From: Celoporthe dispersa
Lineage: Eukaryota > Ascomycota > Sordariomycetes > Diaporthales > Cryphonectriaceae
NCBI GenBank assembly: GCA_016584495.1
Contig: WAID01000013.1
Span: 806,001-870,000 of the forward strand
DNA: 64,000 nt
Reading direction: 5' to 3'
Position 1 is the stretch's first letter. Every line of letters starts with the position of its first letter. The notes beneath the pieces are model-generated. The model was not told where the DNA came from, did not search any database, and worked only from the letters and a program-made list of their open reading frames with translations. Positions 11,159 through 22,232 of this stretch are shown here, piece by piece. The position numbers were made by a program, and so were the translations under genes.

Positions 11159-12767
11159 ATGAGAATCGACAAGTTCTCGGCGCTCGCAGCCGCGTACGGC
11201 CCGGCGGCGGCGGCGGCGGCGGGCGGTGTCGTTCCCATGGGTATCAAACACACGCGCGGCTCAAATCCCCTCCGCAAGCGGACAGACACATACACAGAGA
11301 CCATAACGAATAATATCACGTATGGTGGTTACTACGCCTCGGTATCGGTGGGAACGCCGCCGCAGAGTCAGGATGTGGTTCTCGACACCGGTTCTTCAGA
11401 CACGTGGTTCCTCAGCTCGGACTCGTCAGCCTGCGCCGAGTCGGACGACTCAGGAGGGTTCGGTGGTGGATACAGGCGCAGGGGGAAGAGGCAGAGTTCT
11501 TCGACATGTGTCTCGACTTGTGAGTAGATTCCATTCTGATGTCTCCCCTACTGGCTGTGGTCCTGCATGATCAGACTACTGACGCTGCCATCGTGGTCAG
11601 TCGACTACTCAAGCTCATCAACGTACACGAATCTGTCAAAAGTGTTTGAGATCGAGTATGTCGACGGGAGTGCAGTGGAGGGTTATTACTTCACGGACAA
11701 CATCACAATTGGCGGTGCCACGATCGACACGTTAGAAATGGGCCTGGCGGATGAATCCAACGATCTCACCTATGGCATCATGGGAGTCGGTTTTGATGCG
11801 GACGAATCAGCTGCGACTCTGTATCCGAACATTATCGACAAGTTCTACACAGAAGGCCTGATAGGATCGAGGGCGTATAGTCTATATCTGGTGAGTTTCT
11901 TAAGACCCAAGGAAGAAATCGGAGGCGGCGAGTATAAGAGAAAACGGCAGGCGGCTAATCAAATACAGGACGACCTCGAATCCTCCAGCGGCACCATACT
12001 CTTCGGCGGTATCGACACGGACAAGTATACCGGCGATCTCATCGCCGTCCCGATCATCAAGGACTCGGCTGCCCAGAACTACACCTCATTCCTCGTCACG
12101 CTCTCCTCCGTAACCTCGGTCACCAGCGACGGCACCGTGTCGTCCAACTTCACAACAGACGCCGAGGCAGTCGTCCTCGACTCGGGCACGACCCTGACCT
12201 ACCTGCCCGAGGACATGGCCGACTCCATCTTCGACGCCTTCAACGCGACCTATGACGACCAGCAGGGCTACGCGACCATCGACTGCTCCGCCGCCGACGA
12301 CACCAGCCTCGCCCTCGAGTTTCAGTTCGGCGGCTCCGCCGGCCCCCTCCATCAAGATCGCCCTCAGCGAGCTGGTCCTATCCGACGGCTCCGGCATGGG
12401 CGTCGACGAGGGCTCCTCCGACGACTCCAGCACCAGCACCTGCGCCTTTGGCGTGTCCATGTCGTCCGACACCTACCTGCTGGGCGACACGTTCCTGCGC
12501 AGCGCATACGTCGTCTACGACCTCGACGCCAAGCAGATCGCCCTCGCGCAGTCTAACTTCAACTCCACCTCCACGAGCGTCATCGCCATGACCAGCGGGA
12601 GCAGCATCCCGGAGGTCTCCAGCACTGCTACCGCGGTCATTGCGTCCTCCTCCGAGACAGGCTCCGCCGGTGACAAGCATAGGTCGGCTGCCTCGGATAT
12701 CACAGTCGCGCCGCTGCTGTCTGTGGGTATCGGAGCGATCGTGGGGGCAATGCTGCTCGTCGTATGA
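11159..12767 (+). CDS. GPI-type yapsin-like aspartic protease
   Basis: Three exons: 11159-11519, 11601-11890 and 11969-12767, about 482 residues. An Ala-rich hydrophobic N-terminus (AAAYGPAAAAAAGG) serves as signal sequence. The propeptide ends near NPLRKR, a dibasic processing site. The two catalytic motifs are VVLDTGSSDTWF and VVLDSGTTLTYLP. Between them is a loop with RRRGKRQSSS, like the cleavable insertion loop of yapsins. The C-terminus is a Ser/Thr-rich stalk followed by a hydrophobic tail (VAPLLSVGIGAIVGAMLLVV), as in GPI-anchored surface proteases that trim wall proteins. Intron 1 splices T|FDYSSSSTYTN. Intron 2 is 78 nt and has no in-frame stop. The frame shifts at the C run 12343-12347; removing one C restores AGPSIKIALSELVL. 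The protein is probably functional at the plasma membrane or cell wall. Confidence 0.9.
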
Positions 12768-13683
12768 GACTAGAGGAGCAAACAAGTAAAAAGAGAAAAA
12801 AAAATAAAGAGAAAGAGAGAAGAGACATGGTTTTTATCGAATAGATTTTTTGAGATCTAGACATGGCATTATGAGATTTCCATAGGGAGCAGGTCTTCAG
12901 CGGCATTGGATGGGTCGGGTTATCATGCATTACCAGCGAATGTGTTTCTGAATATACCATTGTCAAACTGTTTCAAACTACTGGGACTCTTCTTTGGTGA
13001 CAGATGGTTCTAGACATCAAGTAGTTAGAGTGTGAAGAGCTCTTGAATCATCATCATCGGCAACACTAGATCAGCCTATACGGTGCCACATTTCTCATAA
13101 AAGGTACTAAATGATGGTGGATTCATTCTCTCTCTCGATTTATTAAATCACCAAGGGTACGTTTCAGAAGCCCAGCCCTGGAGAACGCACAGTGTGACGC
13201 ATTTACACTCTTCAGGGGGCGAAGTAAGTTCCGTCAAGACCTCTGCTACTTAATAGTTGTAGCCTCATCAGTTGCGAGACTGAGAATTAGACGCAGATAA
13301 GATAGTTTGTAATTGAACAAGAGTAGATATCCCCAGTAGTACAGCAGACCTGTGATCCGACTGATATTCGTGATATCGATAGCATAGTGTCAGAAACCAA
13401 GCCAACCTCTGACTCGAATGCTGTGCTGTGACTGGCCTATAGAGGTTTGATGCAGGAACTCGTGATTCTCTGAAGCCTTGTAGATATTTAAAAAGCCAAA
13501 AGATCAACTAGAATTGTACTTCTTGAGCCGTATATCAACCACAAAACAAGTAAATCCCTTCGATTATCATCAAGGAGACTGTGTCGTCGAATTGGGAACG
13601 AACAAAGGCAGACTCGGACAACAGTCTTTTTACGAAGTCTTACAACTCATACCAGTCACAAAACCCCTTAATGATAAAGGAGA
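12768..13683. other. intergenic
   Basis: This is the spacer after the protease gene. A purine-rich stretch at 12780-12825 probably lies in its 3' UTR. A long open plus-strand frame without any ATG runs 13514-13840 and may belong to the following unrecognised ORF (see that entry). No other gene is seen. Confidence 0.5.
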
Positions 13684-14685
13684 ATGCCAGGCCATAAGAT
13701 TCGCCGTGGCTCTAGCCGCCGCCCGGAAAACGTCGGAGGATCCAGCCGTCGGCCTTCAGATCATTCATCGGAGCCAGTCATACACCCTGGGCTGCGGCAA
13801 CCCTTGGTTCAGGACCCCATACGTGGTAGGTACTCCCGCCTCGTCATGGGTGCAGGATTTGGCACGAAGGCGATATACAGCTGCCTCGAGGACGCCGAGG
13901 GCGTGCTCTTGGATGCGCTTGACGTGTCAGACGTCGTCGACTCTACTTCGCGTCATGTGATGGACAACCTCATATCAACAGCCATCGGCGGCCCTCCGGT
14001 CGACGGCTGGACCGCGGAGCATTGGCACAACTACGCACTTTCTGGTCAACCACGCACAGATAGCTGGGGAGGTACCTCTACCCACACGTGGCGACCCGGC
14101 CATCTCAACTACGCCTTCTCGCGGGATCATCGTACCTATGTCGTCAAGAATGCCAGCATCCGCAACAGTGCCGTGTATGCCATGTATCCTTTCGCCCTGT
14201 CGAACTTGATCGGGTTGACGTGCCTCCGCCACAACCTCCGCGGCGATCATCTGCGGCATCTCGTCATCCATGATGTCTGCAACGTGGATGTGTTGAGGGC
14301 GATAGACGAAACATTCCAGGCGGCGGGTATGGAACCTCCAAACTACCTCGGCCTTGCACCCAGGCGCGGTCCGAAGTGGAGAACGACGCCGCGAGAGGAA
14401 ATGCAGAAGAACGCTGTGCAGCTAATCATCAGGGCCCCGGATCAAGACCTCGCACAACGGGACGCCTGGAACGCGCTGCATAGGGACAATCCCTTTTCAA
14501 AGGCAGTGGACCACCTTCGTCGTGACGACACCAAGACATGTGAGAGCCTTCCTCCTGTCACGCATTGCTCGATTCTGGTCGTGCCCACGGCCACCTACAC
14601 CGAATGTACACTCATCTTTCATTTTGGAGAGCCGAGTCATGCCACGCATGCTGGGGAGGAAAAGGGGATAGCGCGTGGTGGTTGA
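13684..14685 (+). CDS. unrecognised protein-like ORF
   Basis: This is an open frame of 333 codons from ATG 13684; an internal ATG at 13846 is an alternative start. The part from about 13846 to 14550 reads like real protein (MGAGFGTKAIYSCLEDAEG, HLRHLVIHDVCNVDVLRAID). I recognise no family, signal peptide or membrane segment. The last 50 residues look less convincing, and the true end may lie earlier after splicing. An overlapping frame upstream (13514-13840) is also protein-like, for example AVGLQIIHRSQSYTLG. Adding one C to CCCC at 13815-13818 would fuse it to this frame, giving a longer protein, but that upstream frame has no ATG. It may be a lineage-specific gene or a decaying one. Confidence 0.4.
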   Translation: MPGHKIRRGSSRRPENVGGSSRRPSDHSSEPVIHPGLRQPLVQDPIRGRYSRLVMGAGFGTKAIYSCLEDAEGVLLDALDVSDVVDSTSRHVMDNLISTAIGGPPVDGWTAEHWHNYALSGQPRTDSWGGTSTHTWRPGHLNYAFSRDHRTYVVKNASIRNSAVYAMYPFALSNLIGLTCLRHNLRGDHLRHLVIHDVCNVDVLRAIDETFQAAGMEPPNYLGLAPRRGPKWRTTPREEMQKNAVQLIIRAPDQDLAQRDAWNALHRDNPFSKAVDHLRRDDTKTCESLPPVTHCSILVVPTATYTECTLIFHFGEPSHATHAGEEKGIARGG

Positions 14686-15397
14686 CGGTCCGTACCGACA
14701 CGCCATTTTTCACTACAAGACGACGGGCTTCAGATGTATCAGCAGCCCTGGAAGAAATGTGTGGGGGGGTTATGGCCTGAATGTGTGGGACTGGTAATGT
14801 AGCCACAGGGAGGTGAACAGAGTTCCTTAGTTGTCAGTCTACAGCAAAATGACCGTCGCTTGGGGTACGACAGCACAAGAACTTATACATGCTACCAGTA
14901 GTATCGCGTGTGCATCAGCCTGTCTACCATACACAGTAGGTACTTTGCTTAGCCGACCCTGTGCCTGTGTCGTGTTACTGGCTATGAATAGCACGGATAC
15001 GGTGTGCGTGGCCCACCACCAATTTCCACTCTAGGCGTGCTTGCGCCATCGCCAGTGGATACAAGGAAATTGGTTCCCTACTATGGCATGGCGAGTTCAC
15101 TATAGGCATTAGCTGAACCCTTTCCCACTATCCCCGCGTTATTGTTCAAAAAGGAGGGCGTCGCCGAGTTAAAAGGGTAGCAGCACTGCGGTCTTCCTTG
15201 TTTTCTTGTCCCTCACCGGCGCTCATCACTACTGCTCACCGGAGTCACTCATTCAGCTACCCACCGATCTTCTGAGTTTTGATCTGTCACTCTCTTTTTT
15301 ATTTTTTTTTATCTATTTATCTTTGCACACCTATCTACTAGCTCAAAACTTAATTATCGTTTTCAAAGGAAAAGAAAGGAGAGAAAAAAAAGTCAAC
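14686..15397. other. promoter region of the Kre9-like gene
   Basis: This spacer has no protein-like ORF. The last 170 bp are strongly pyrimidine-rich (CT and T tracts at about 15185-15340), followed by an A-rich leader just before the start codon. This is typical of a well-expressed fungal gene. Confidence 0.5.
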
Positions 15398-16098
15398 ATG
15401 GTTATCATCCGCGCTTCCCTTGTGGCCGCTCTGGCTGGTGTGCTTCCCACCCTTGTCCAGGGCATCGCCTTCACCTCGCCTTCCTCCTCGGACGTGCTCA
15501 CCAAGGGCACCGAGATCACCGCCACCTGGACAAGCGTGGACACCGACCCGAGCGTGTTCAGCCTGTACATCTGGAACTTTGTGGAGTGGCCCCCTTACTA
15601 CGAGGGTCTCGCCTACGGCATCGACACCACCGCCGGCGAGGTCACGGTCCGGATCCCATGCCACATCGACAACGGCGATGGATGGCAGCTGACCGCCATC
15701 AATGACACCAATGTCTACGTCCTGTACGCCCAGACTTCCGACTTCAACATCACGGGTGACTCCTGCACGGACCCGACGACCTCGTCGAGCTGCTACGCCC
15801 CTGCGTCCACCGTCTACGTGACCCAGACTGCTGGTAAGGCCTACCTTTTTTCTTTTCTCTCTTTCTTTTCCCATTCATCCATTCATACAAGAGAGAGAGA
15901 TGTTCATGAGCTGATGTATATATTACCTGTACAGCCGAGGGAGCTGCCGTGACCACATCGGTCTCCTCCAGCACCGTCACCGCTTCCGTCATTCAGCCTG
16001 GCGTTGCGGATGGAACCACGACCAGCCTGCCTACTGTGTCCAAGACCACGGCCAGCGCTACTTCCACCGTCACCGTGAAAGATGACATGATCATGTAA
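15398..16098 (+). CDS. Kre9/Knh1-like secreted cell-wall protein, probable GPI form
   Basis: Two exons, 15398-15833 and 15935-16098, encode 199 residues. ATG is preceded by an AAGTCAAC context. The signal peptide (MVIIRASLVAALAGVLPTLV) is followed by an Ig-like Kre9/Knh1 N-terminal domain: IAFTSPSSSDVLTKGTEITA then WTSVDTDPSVFSLYIWNF. Members of this family are extracytoplasmic proteins linked to beta-1,6-glucan and wall assembly, or abundant Ser/Thr-rich GPI proteins of unknown role. Two Asn-X-Thr sequons (NDT, NIT) are visible. The C-terminus is Ser/Thr-rich but ends in KDDMIM without the usual long hydrophobic GPI tail, so anchoring is doubtful; it may be purely secreted. The 101-nt intron joins QTA to AEGAAVTT. 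The gene converges on the histidine phosphatase with a 273-bp spacer. Confidence 0.82.
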
Positions 16099-16371
16099 CT
16101 GGTCAAGGAAGAAAAAAGCAGGGGCGGAGTGGTCGGAGTAAGTATGTATGTATACAGCAGTGTTACATATTTCGGCATGTGGCTACTAAGCTCAGCTGCG
16201 AACCAGGTTTGCAGAGCAGTAGCACGCAAGCATGGGGGTGGGTGAGGCTTAATAATAATTTTATTGTTACTGGAACACAAGAACTTCTTCATCATCGATA
16301 TTGTAAGCGCATGAGCCTAATATGAAGTAGTAGTAGTACCACCTTGACCCCCCACGCCGCACCACCTCCTT

Positions 16372-17481
16372 TCAGGGTCCAGATGTCTTTAGCTTTGGAG
16401 CGAGCATGCACAGGTCCGCCAGCGCCTTGCCAGCCTCCGCGTCACCTCCCTCGGCCCATAAGGCCAGGTAGTCCCGCAGCCTCCACAGCTTGGCATCACC
16501 TGTCCGCCCGTACTCGGCGATATCCTCGGCAGCCAGCTCGTGCCTGTGCCTCTTCTCCGCCTCGGCCAGCTCCCTGTCCTTGACCCACTGCGTCTCCTCG
16601 GCCGCCACCCTCCTGGCTGCCGCCGTCAGGTCCAGCCGCTTCCTGCGCACGAGGTAGCTGAGCACCGCGCAGTTCTCCATGTCCAGCCTGTGGACCTCGT
16701 CCTGCGTGTGGCCCATGACCCTCAGCACCGACTTGTTGGAGCGGTTGTGCAGCACCAGCATCGCGCAGCTCGAGTCGCCGCTGCTGAGGACGTCGTCCAG
16801 GACCCTGCGTATGCGCCGGTCGACGTCGACATAGGTCTCGCGCATCACCGTGTCGTCGGCCTTGTCCTGTTGCCCGTCGACCTTGAGCTTGGCGTCCACG
16901 TTCAGCTTCCTCTTGAGGTCCTTGAAGAGCTTGACGATGTTGGGCGTGACGTCGCGCCGGTCGGCCTCGTGGTTGTGGTCGTAGCCCTTCCACTCGCGCA
17001 GGCCCTCTTTGACGTGGAGCAGGACGGGCTGGCTGAGGCGGAGCTCGGCAATGGTGTACATGGCCGTCTGCACGCACCGCCTGAGGGGCGACGTGTAGAT
17101 CGTGACGGGCCGCGGCGCGCCCTCGTGCTGTATAAGGCCCCGCAGGATCTGGCCGGCGTGCTGGGCGTCCCGAACGCCCTCGGCGGTCAGACCGGGATCA
17201 AACGTATTGCGGAGCCTGCCGAGGAAGCGCCAGGCGATGGGCTTGGAGTACTCTGACGAGAGGGCATTGTGGTGTGCCTTGCCGTGGCGGATCGTGTAGA
17301 TGAACTTTTGTGTGTTTCCTGCCGTGTGGATGGCCTCGTTTACCCGGGCGAACCCCTGTGGCGGCTTGATGTTCTCCTTTGTCCGGCGGACCTCGCTGTT
17401 GTGGTTCTTGTGGCTCTCCAGGGGAGACGAGACGGACTTGTTGTATGAATACTCATACTCATAAGCCTTGGGGAGAGACAT
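16372..17481 (-). CDS. histidine phosphatase (phosphoglycerate-mutase-like) family protein
   Basis: A single-exon gene of 369 residues from ATG 17481. The catalytic signature is IRHGKAHHN near residue 50 (the phospho-accepting His of the RHG motif). It is followed by TSPLRRCVQTA (a phosphate-binding Arg), VKEGLREWKG (the family Glu region) and a late AMLVLHNRS strand carrying the second His. This is the 'branch 1' layout, with small-molecule phosphomonoesterase members. A charged helical C-terminal extension (about residues 270-365, rich in Arg, Glu and Ala) is longer than in minimal family members. No signal peptide or membrane segment is seen, so it is probably cytosolic. The substrate cannot be deduced. 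In-frame sequence upstream of ATG 17481 has only a TTG start and is not preferred. Confidence 0.85.
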   Translation of the reverse strand: MSLPKAYEYEYSYNKSVSSPLESHKNHNSEVRRTKENIKPPQGFARVNEAIHTAGNTQKFIYTIRHGKAHHNALSSEYSKPIAWRFLGRLRNTFDPGLTAEGVRDAQHAGQILRGLIQHEGAPRPVTIYTSPLRRCVQTAMYTIAELRLSQPVLLHVKEGLREWKGYDHNHEADRRDVTPNIVKLFKDLKRKLNVDAKLKVDGQQDKADDTVMRETYVDVDRRIRRVLDDVLSSGDSSCAMLVLHNRSNKSVLRVMGHTQDEVHRLDMENCAVLSYLVRRKRLDLTAAARRVAAEETQWVKDRELAEAEKRHRHELAAEDIAEYGRTGDAKLWRLRDYLALWAEGGDAEAGKALADLCMLAPKLKTSGP

Positions 17482-18314
17482 CCTAGGTTTTTGGGGGGAG
17501 GTTTTTTTTTTTTGTTTAATAATACGAACTGCTATGGCCTCGCTGAACCTGGAGAGTCTTTGATAATATGATGAGGAGGTGAGGTGATTCTTGACAGTAC
17601 TCAAGGAGTCCTCACTCGGCCATATAAATACTCGAGGACAGCGTGGGAGCCAGTCAGGTGGACAGCCACGAACCGAGTCAAGACCTTTTCTCAGTGGTTG
17701 TTGTTAGTCAAGAATAACTGAGGTACTTCCGTCAACGTCTGAGATCCACACCGGTCTGTGCTAGGTGCGAAGGATAAAATGAAAAGATTTGGTATCCCTG
17801 CTGACCACAACAGCCAGGTCTTCGTCCGCCTCGCCCAGAACCCCGTGTCTTGTTCAAATTACCTCTCCATAGTTGTGTTTTACAAGAGGGGTCTCACCCA
17901 CCCAGGTAGATGGTGATTGAGCCTTCTCCCATTTCCAGGAGTTGGCCCGGGCGGGGGAGGACGTAACAAAAGTTCGGTGAGTTTTGTGGCGAGAGATGTC
18001 ATGAGACTGAGAAAGTTTTGCCGCTGTTGGCGAGAATTGAATGAATATGATACATACTGACAGGTGTTGATGTTTTTTTATAGACAATAAAATAAAATAG
18101 ATTAAAAAGCAGGGCCAGGAACGCAACTTGGGCCGTAGTTCTGCCTGATATCCTGCAGAGTCAGGCGTCTTGAGGGATCCGTTTTCTTTGCATGTGGACG
18201 TTCCCACTTCCAATACTTGCGATAACCTCGAAATCCTGACTCGTATTGGAGGGTGAGTGGCAATGAAAAGTACCTGCGGGTCCAGTGATAATAGAAAGAA
18301 GTTGAAGGTATATT

Positions 18315-18377
18315 GGACTACTCGCGGGAATTCAACCAAACAACCTTGGAACCACTAGCGCTGCGCCACCGTCCCGG
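18315..18377 (-). ncRNA. possible tRNA-derived element (Pol III A/B-box-like)
   Basis: Read on the minus strand, GGTGGCGCAGCGCTAGTGG resembles a tRNA D-arm or A box. About 20 nt later GGTTGAATTCC resembles the T-loop or B box. The spacing is too short for a normal anticodon arm, and the ends pair over only about four bases, so this is not a functional tRNA. A tRNA relic or the head of a SINE would fit. Confidence 0.3.
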
Positions 18378-18937
18378 TTTGTACGCAAAAACACGGCGTT
18401 CAACTCTACGCAAACCCAAAGTCATAGTCTCTGTAACCCCTTACCGCTTCGCAAACCATCGATTGTGCGATATATATATATGTTCTCATTTCCCACACAG
18501 CTCATCTACACACAGCCTTGTGATGAAAGGCGCTTACGCCCGAGTCATCCGGTCCTATGCAAGTGAGAGCCAATAGTCTGGAAGTGTAGTACTGCAGCAC
18601 ATTAATCTGGTGAGTTAAGCATGATCAGTAGCCGTAACAAGTTTGGCCTCCATGACACGCATGGTCCCATGATCACCATACTGTCTGTGATTCGACACTA
18701 GAACCGAGGGACAGCAGCTCCCGTCATCCAGACTGACTACATGTAATGAGCACTTTTGTAATATTTTCAAGGCCAACAGGTGCGTTTGAATGGCTCGGCA
18801 AGTGTGGACTGTATGCAGCCCCACAACCTGTCAGCCAAAGATCAACACGCGACCCCAACTGGTGTTGCCCGTTCTCTATGCTCACGATAGGCGTTTCCAA
18901 CTTGTTTGCTTGACACACCATGGCACCTGAGCTACCC

Positions 18938-18963
18938 ATGAGGTGGGATGAGGTGGGATGAGG
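18938..18963. repeat. ATGAGGTGGG tandem repeat
   Basis: Two perfect 10-bp units followed by a partial third, in gene-free sequence. Confidence 0.9.
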
Positions 18964-21412
18964 CGATGGCTGCACAGCAGCTGCTGCATCCCGGTCTGAT
19001 GCCTTGGATTCTGCTTCCTTGACCAAGTAGCACCGAAGTAATCCTGTATTCAAGATGCAGGGCGAATCCCCTCCCGGCTGTCAAGAGAAGTCTCCTATTT
19101 CGCTCATGTCGGTCTTGTTCTGAGACAGGACCTCTCGAGTCTCTTTTGATCACTCAAGCCTAAAAGTACCAACGTAATAGTCCGTATATATGAGGTGAAG
19201 GAATAGACCGCAAGACTATATACGAGGGGGGGAGAGGGACGGACATTATTCCGCCTCAGCTTCTCTAGAAATACAAGCACCTGCGCCAGCTGAGGGCTTG
19301 CCTCATCCAGAGGTGTGGCTTTTTTCCTCTCTTTCTTTTTAACCCCTTGATGTTTCTCACTTGTCAGACCGCCTCGCAACCTCGAGCAAGAATCCAGCCT
19401 GGGCGTCGTGAGTCGTCCCTCTGCACCACATTCAGCACGACATCGCGTCCAATGTCTCTTACCGAGTCCCTGTACTTGTGGATACCCCATCAGCTGTGGC
19501 ACGTCCATCTGTTCTCTCAGCCACCTAGTGAATCATAATAGTGGCACTCCCATCTTCCTCGGGGGCGATTGATCAACATCACGCCCCAGTCTCGACTGCT
19601 TCCGAGGTCAGCAATCTTTCCGTAGTTATGACAGGCTGCCCTGGGCGAGACAGGCGTTGCGAAGTATGAATCGCTGAAAACATCCCGAGATGAAGCCACA
19701 CTCTCATCATATCTCTCTCGACTTAGGTCAAGCGGTTGGCGGGCCCGGGAATATTACTCGGTTTTGGCCTGCCTAAGGCAGCCTGTGACGATGATAGGTC
19801 ATTGGCTGCGATACGAAAATATGGGTCCTGTCTCAGAAGCTTTTCCGTGGAAGGAAGGCCTAGGGCGAGCTCTTGGGAGGCAGGAGAACCAACAATCTGT
19901 CGGCATAGCCGACGCCAATGTCTGACGTTCTGGTGACCCCATGCCCCGAGTATACATCGTGGTCCTCCGCGCGCACGTCATACAAGTCCTCAGGGTGTTC
20001 AACCAGGGATTTCCGGGCCTTCGCGCCGTATCTCCCACCATAGCAGGCCACGTGCCACCTTGCTACAACGCGGGGATATCATCTCGCCCTCTTCTGTGCT
20101 TTACCGGAGGCCAGACACGAAGGACGAAAAGGGATATGTGCAGAGAACGACGAGGAGGAGAGAGGGAGGCCAGCGGCAGCACGAAGCAATACCAGACAGT
20201 CCACGACCCTTGTATCTGGAGGATTGTTAGCGTGATTTGTGTGCATTGCAGCGGCCGAGGCATACATGATATGAGGCACAGTGGAAGATGTACTTGCCGT
20301 ACTTGGCAGATGGTGTGTCATTGATTGGAAAAAGACAGGAATGCGTTGCAGAAGGCAACACAACACGGCCCCATGCGGTCCGTTGAGTGAAGGCGGGTCA
20401 ATGAGACAATCCAGGAGGCCAACGTGCCTCTTTCCAAGCACTTGGTCGGCTCGTCAGAACTTTTTCCGCTGATGGCCACTACGCCACCCATCGTTTTAGC
20501 TGGAAAATTAGGCCATGAATAAGTTCAAAGGAGATAAGAATCGGAGCAATAAATGAATAAGAGAAAAGACACGAAGACAATACGAAAAGAAGGAGGGGAA
20601 AACACGAGAGGAGAGAGGCGAAGGGAGACAGAAAGAGGTTCTTGACAAGAGCCAGCCGTGTTGAGGGACGACGCCAGCTCTTTTGCCATGATCCTACGAT
20701 CTTCGGGCACGAAACAGCTCGGACGGGTGGAGAGCATTGCCGGTCTGGGTTCTGCCCTCGATCGGGGGCGCCCGATGATAATACGGTCGCCGGACGACGG
20801 GTGTTGATGTATTATGGACGATGCGTTCTGATGACATGGCAAGATGACAATTTCAAGTGGATCGAGCGGCCGATGCCTAGCTTGGGGGGGATGGGGGGGG
20901 ATCTTGGCTGATGCTGTGCAAATAGTTATGACTGCAGGGCCTAGCCTGGCCTACACGCTTGGCAAGGCATGAACCCCCTCCCCTAACTAGAGATCTCTTA
21001 GGGCAGGTTGCATGGCCGTGCATGGTGCATAGCAGTAGACCCATGTGGGCATGCGGGGTGCCGGCTGATAAGATAGGCACCAGTGGCACCTAAGTGATCA
21101 CCAGGCAGGTCCCCCCATGGTGGGGTTCGCCGGCATGCGCATATCTTCCCGCGAATAGCCTCAAAGAAAAAAAAATTGAGCCCTCTAGCCAGATAGATTT
21201 TCTCTTTTTAACTACCACCCACCATTAACCTAACCTAATAATATTCCTCTATCCTAGGTCAGCCACCAAAAACCTCCAGATCCTCACCAAGTGATCCTGT
21301 CTGCTCTTGTGCATACATCCACGCTGCAAGCACCCGAGAAGCACCCCTGGCGACGCCGATCTCCTGCAACCACCCGCACAGAAGCGAATCAGCAATCGAT
21401 CCGACCGTCAAG

Positions 21413-22232
21413 ATGGCCGAGAAGCTCTATATCACATACAATGATGTGCGCGGCCCTCCGTACCACCCAACTCCCTCCCTGAGTCACCCTGAACCATCGG
21501 CTCGAGCTGGCACCGCCCTCCCTGTTCGCTGACCTTCTTCGTCGTGTCTCTCCCCCAGGTCCACAACCTCTGCAAGGAGTCCGCGGAACACATCCTCGCC
21601 AACTTCCAGCCCCAGCTGATGATCGCCATCGGCGGCGGTGGCTACGTCCCTGCGCGCATCCTGCGATCCTTCCTCAAGAAGACCGGCAGCCCCAACATCC
21701 CCATCCAGGCCATCGGCCTGTCCCTCTACGAGCAGCTGCCCACGGACAATGTCGTCGAGGAGCCCGGCAAGAAGGTCACGCGCACCCAGTGGCTGGACCT
21801 CACCAGCCTCGGCGAGATGAAGAACCTGATCGGCAAGAAGATCCTCATCGTCGACGAGGTCGACGACACCCGGACCACCCTCGAGTACGCCGTCAAGGAG
21901 CTGGAGAAGGATGTCGAGCTGGCGAGGCAGAAACTGGGAGTTGACGGCAAGACCGAGTTCGGCATCTTTGTGTTGCACGTGAGTACAGCACTGCGGAGGG
22001 CCGGCCAGCCAGGATCCAAGACCGTGTCAGGTGCTGACAGACTTGGCGACAGAACAAGGACAAGCAGAAGAAGGGCACGCTTCCTCAGGAGATGATGGAC
22101 AGCGGCCGTTACATGGCTGCCCGTACTGTCGGCGACGAGTGGATCTGCTACCCCTGGGAGGCTGCCGACATAGAGGAGCACGACGAGCTCGCGCGGCGGG
22201 CGATGGCCAAGCAGGCCAACGGCAGCTCATGA
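21413..22232 (+). CDS. hpt1: hypoxanthine-guanine (xanthine) phosphoribosyltransferase
   Basis: Three exons: 21413-21445, 21559-21978 and 22053-22232, 210 residues. The protein aligns over its length with the yeast Hpt1 type: MAEKLYITYNDVHNLCKESA, then IAIGGGGYVPARILRSFL, IPIQAIGLSLYEQL and RTQWLDLTSLG. The PRPP-binding motif is KILIVDEVDDTRTTLEYAV, where the acidic pair and the following Thr loop bind ribose-5-phosphate. IFVLHNKDK spans intron 2, and SGRYMAARTVGDEWICYPWE forms the C-terminal core. It salvages hypoxanthine and guanine (and possibly xanthine) to the nucleotides using PRPP in the cytosol. Exon 1 is only 33 nt. The introns of 113 and 74 nt have GTGCGC/CAG and GTGAGT/CAG ends. 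No frame damage is seen. It stands alone, with no purine-pathway neighbours. Confidence 0.95.

Larger units (their letters stand above)
17482..21412. other. 3.9-kb gene-free divergent region
   Basis: This is the longest gene-free stretch in the window, between two divergent housekeeping-type genes. It contains a tRNA-derived-looking element near 18315-18377, a 10-bp tandem repeat at 18938-18963, A/G-rich tracts (about 20520-20640) and pyrimidine-rich leader sequence before the HPT1-type gene (about 21180-21260). ORFs present are short and overlap in conflicting frames. Confidence 0.5.
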
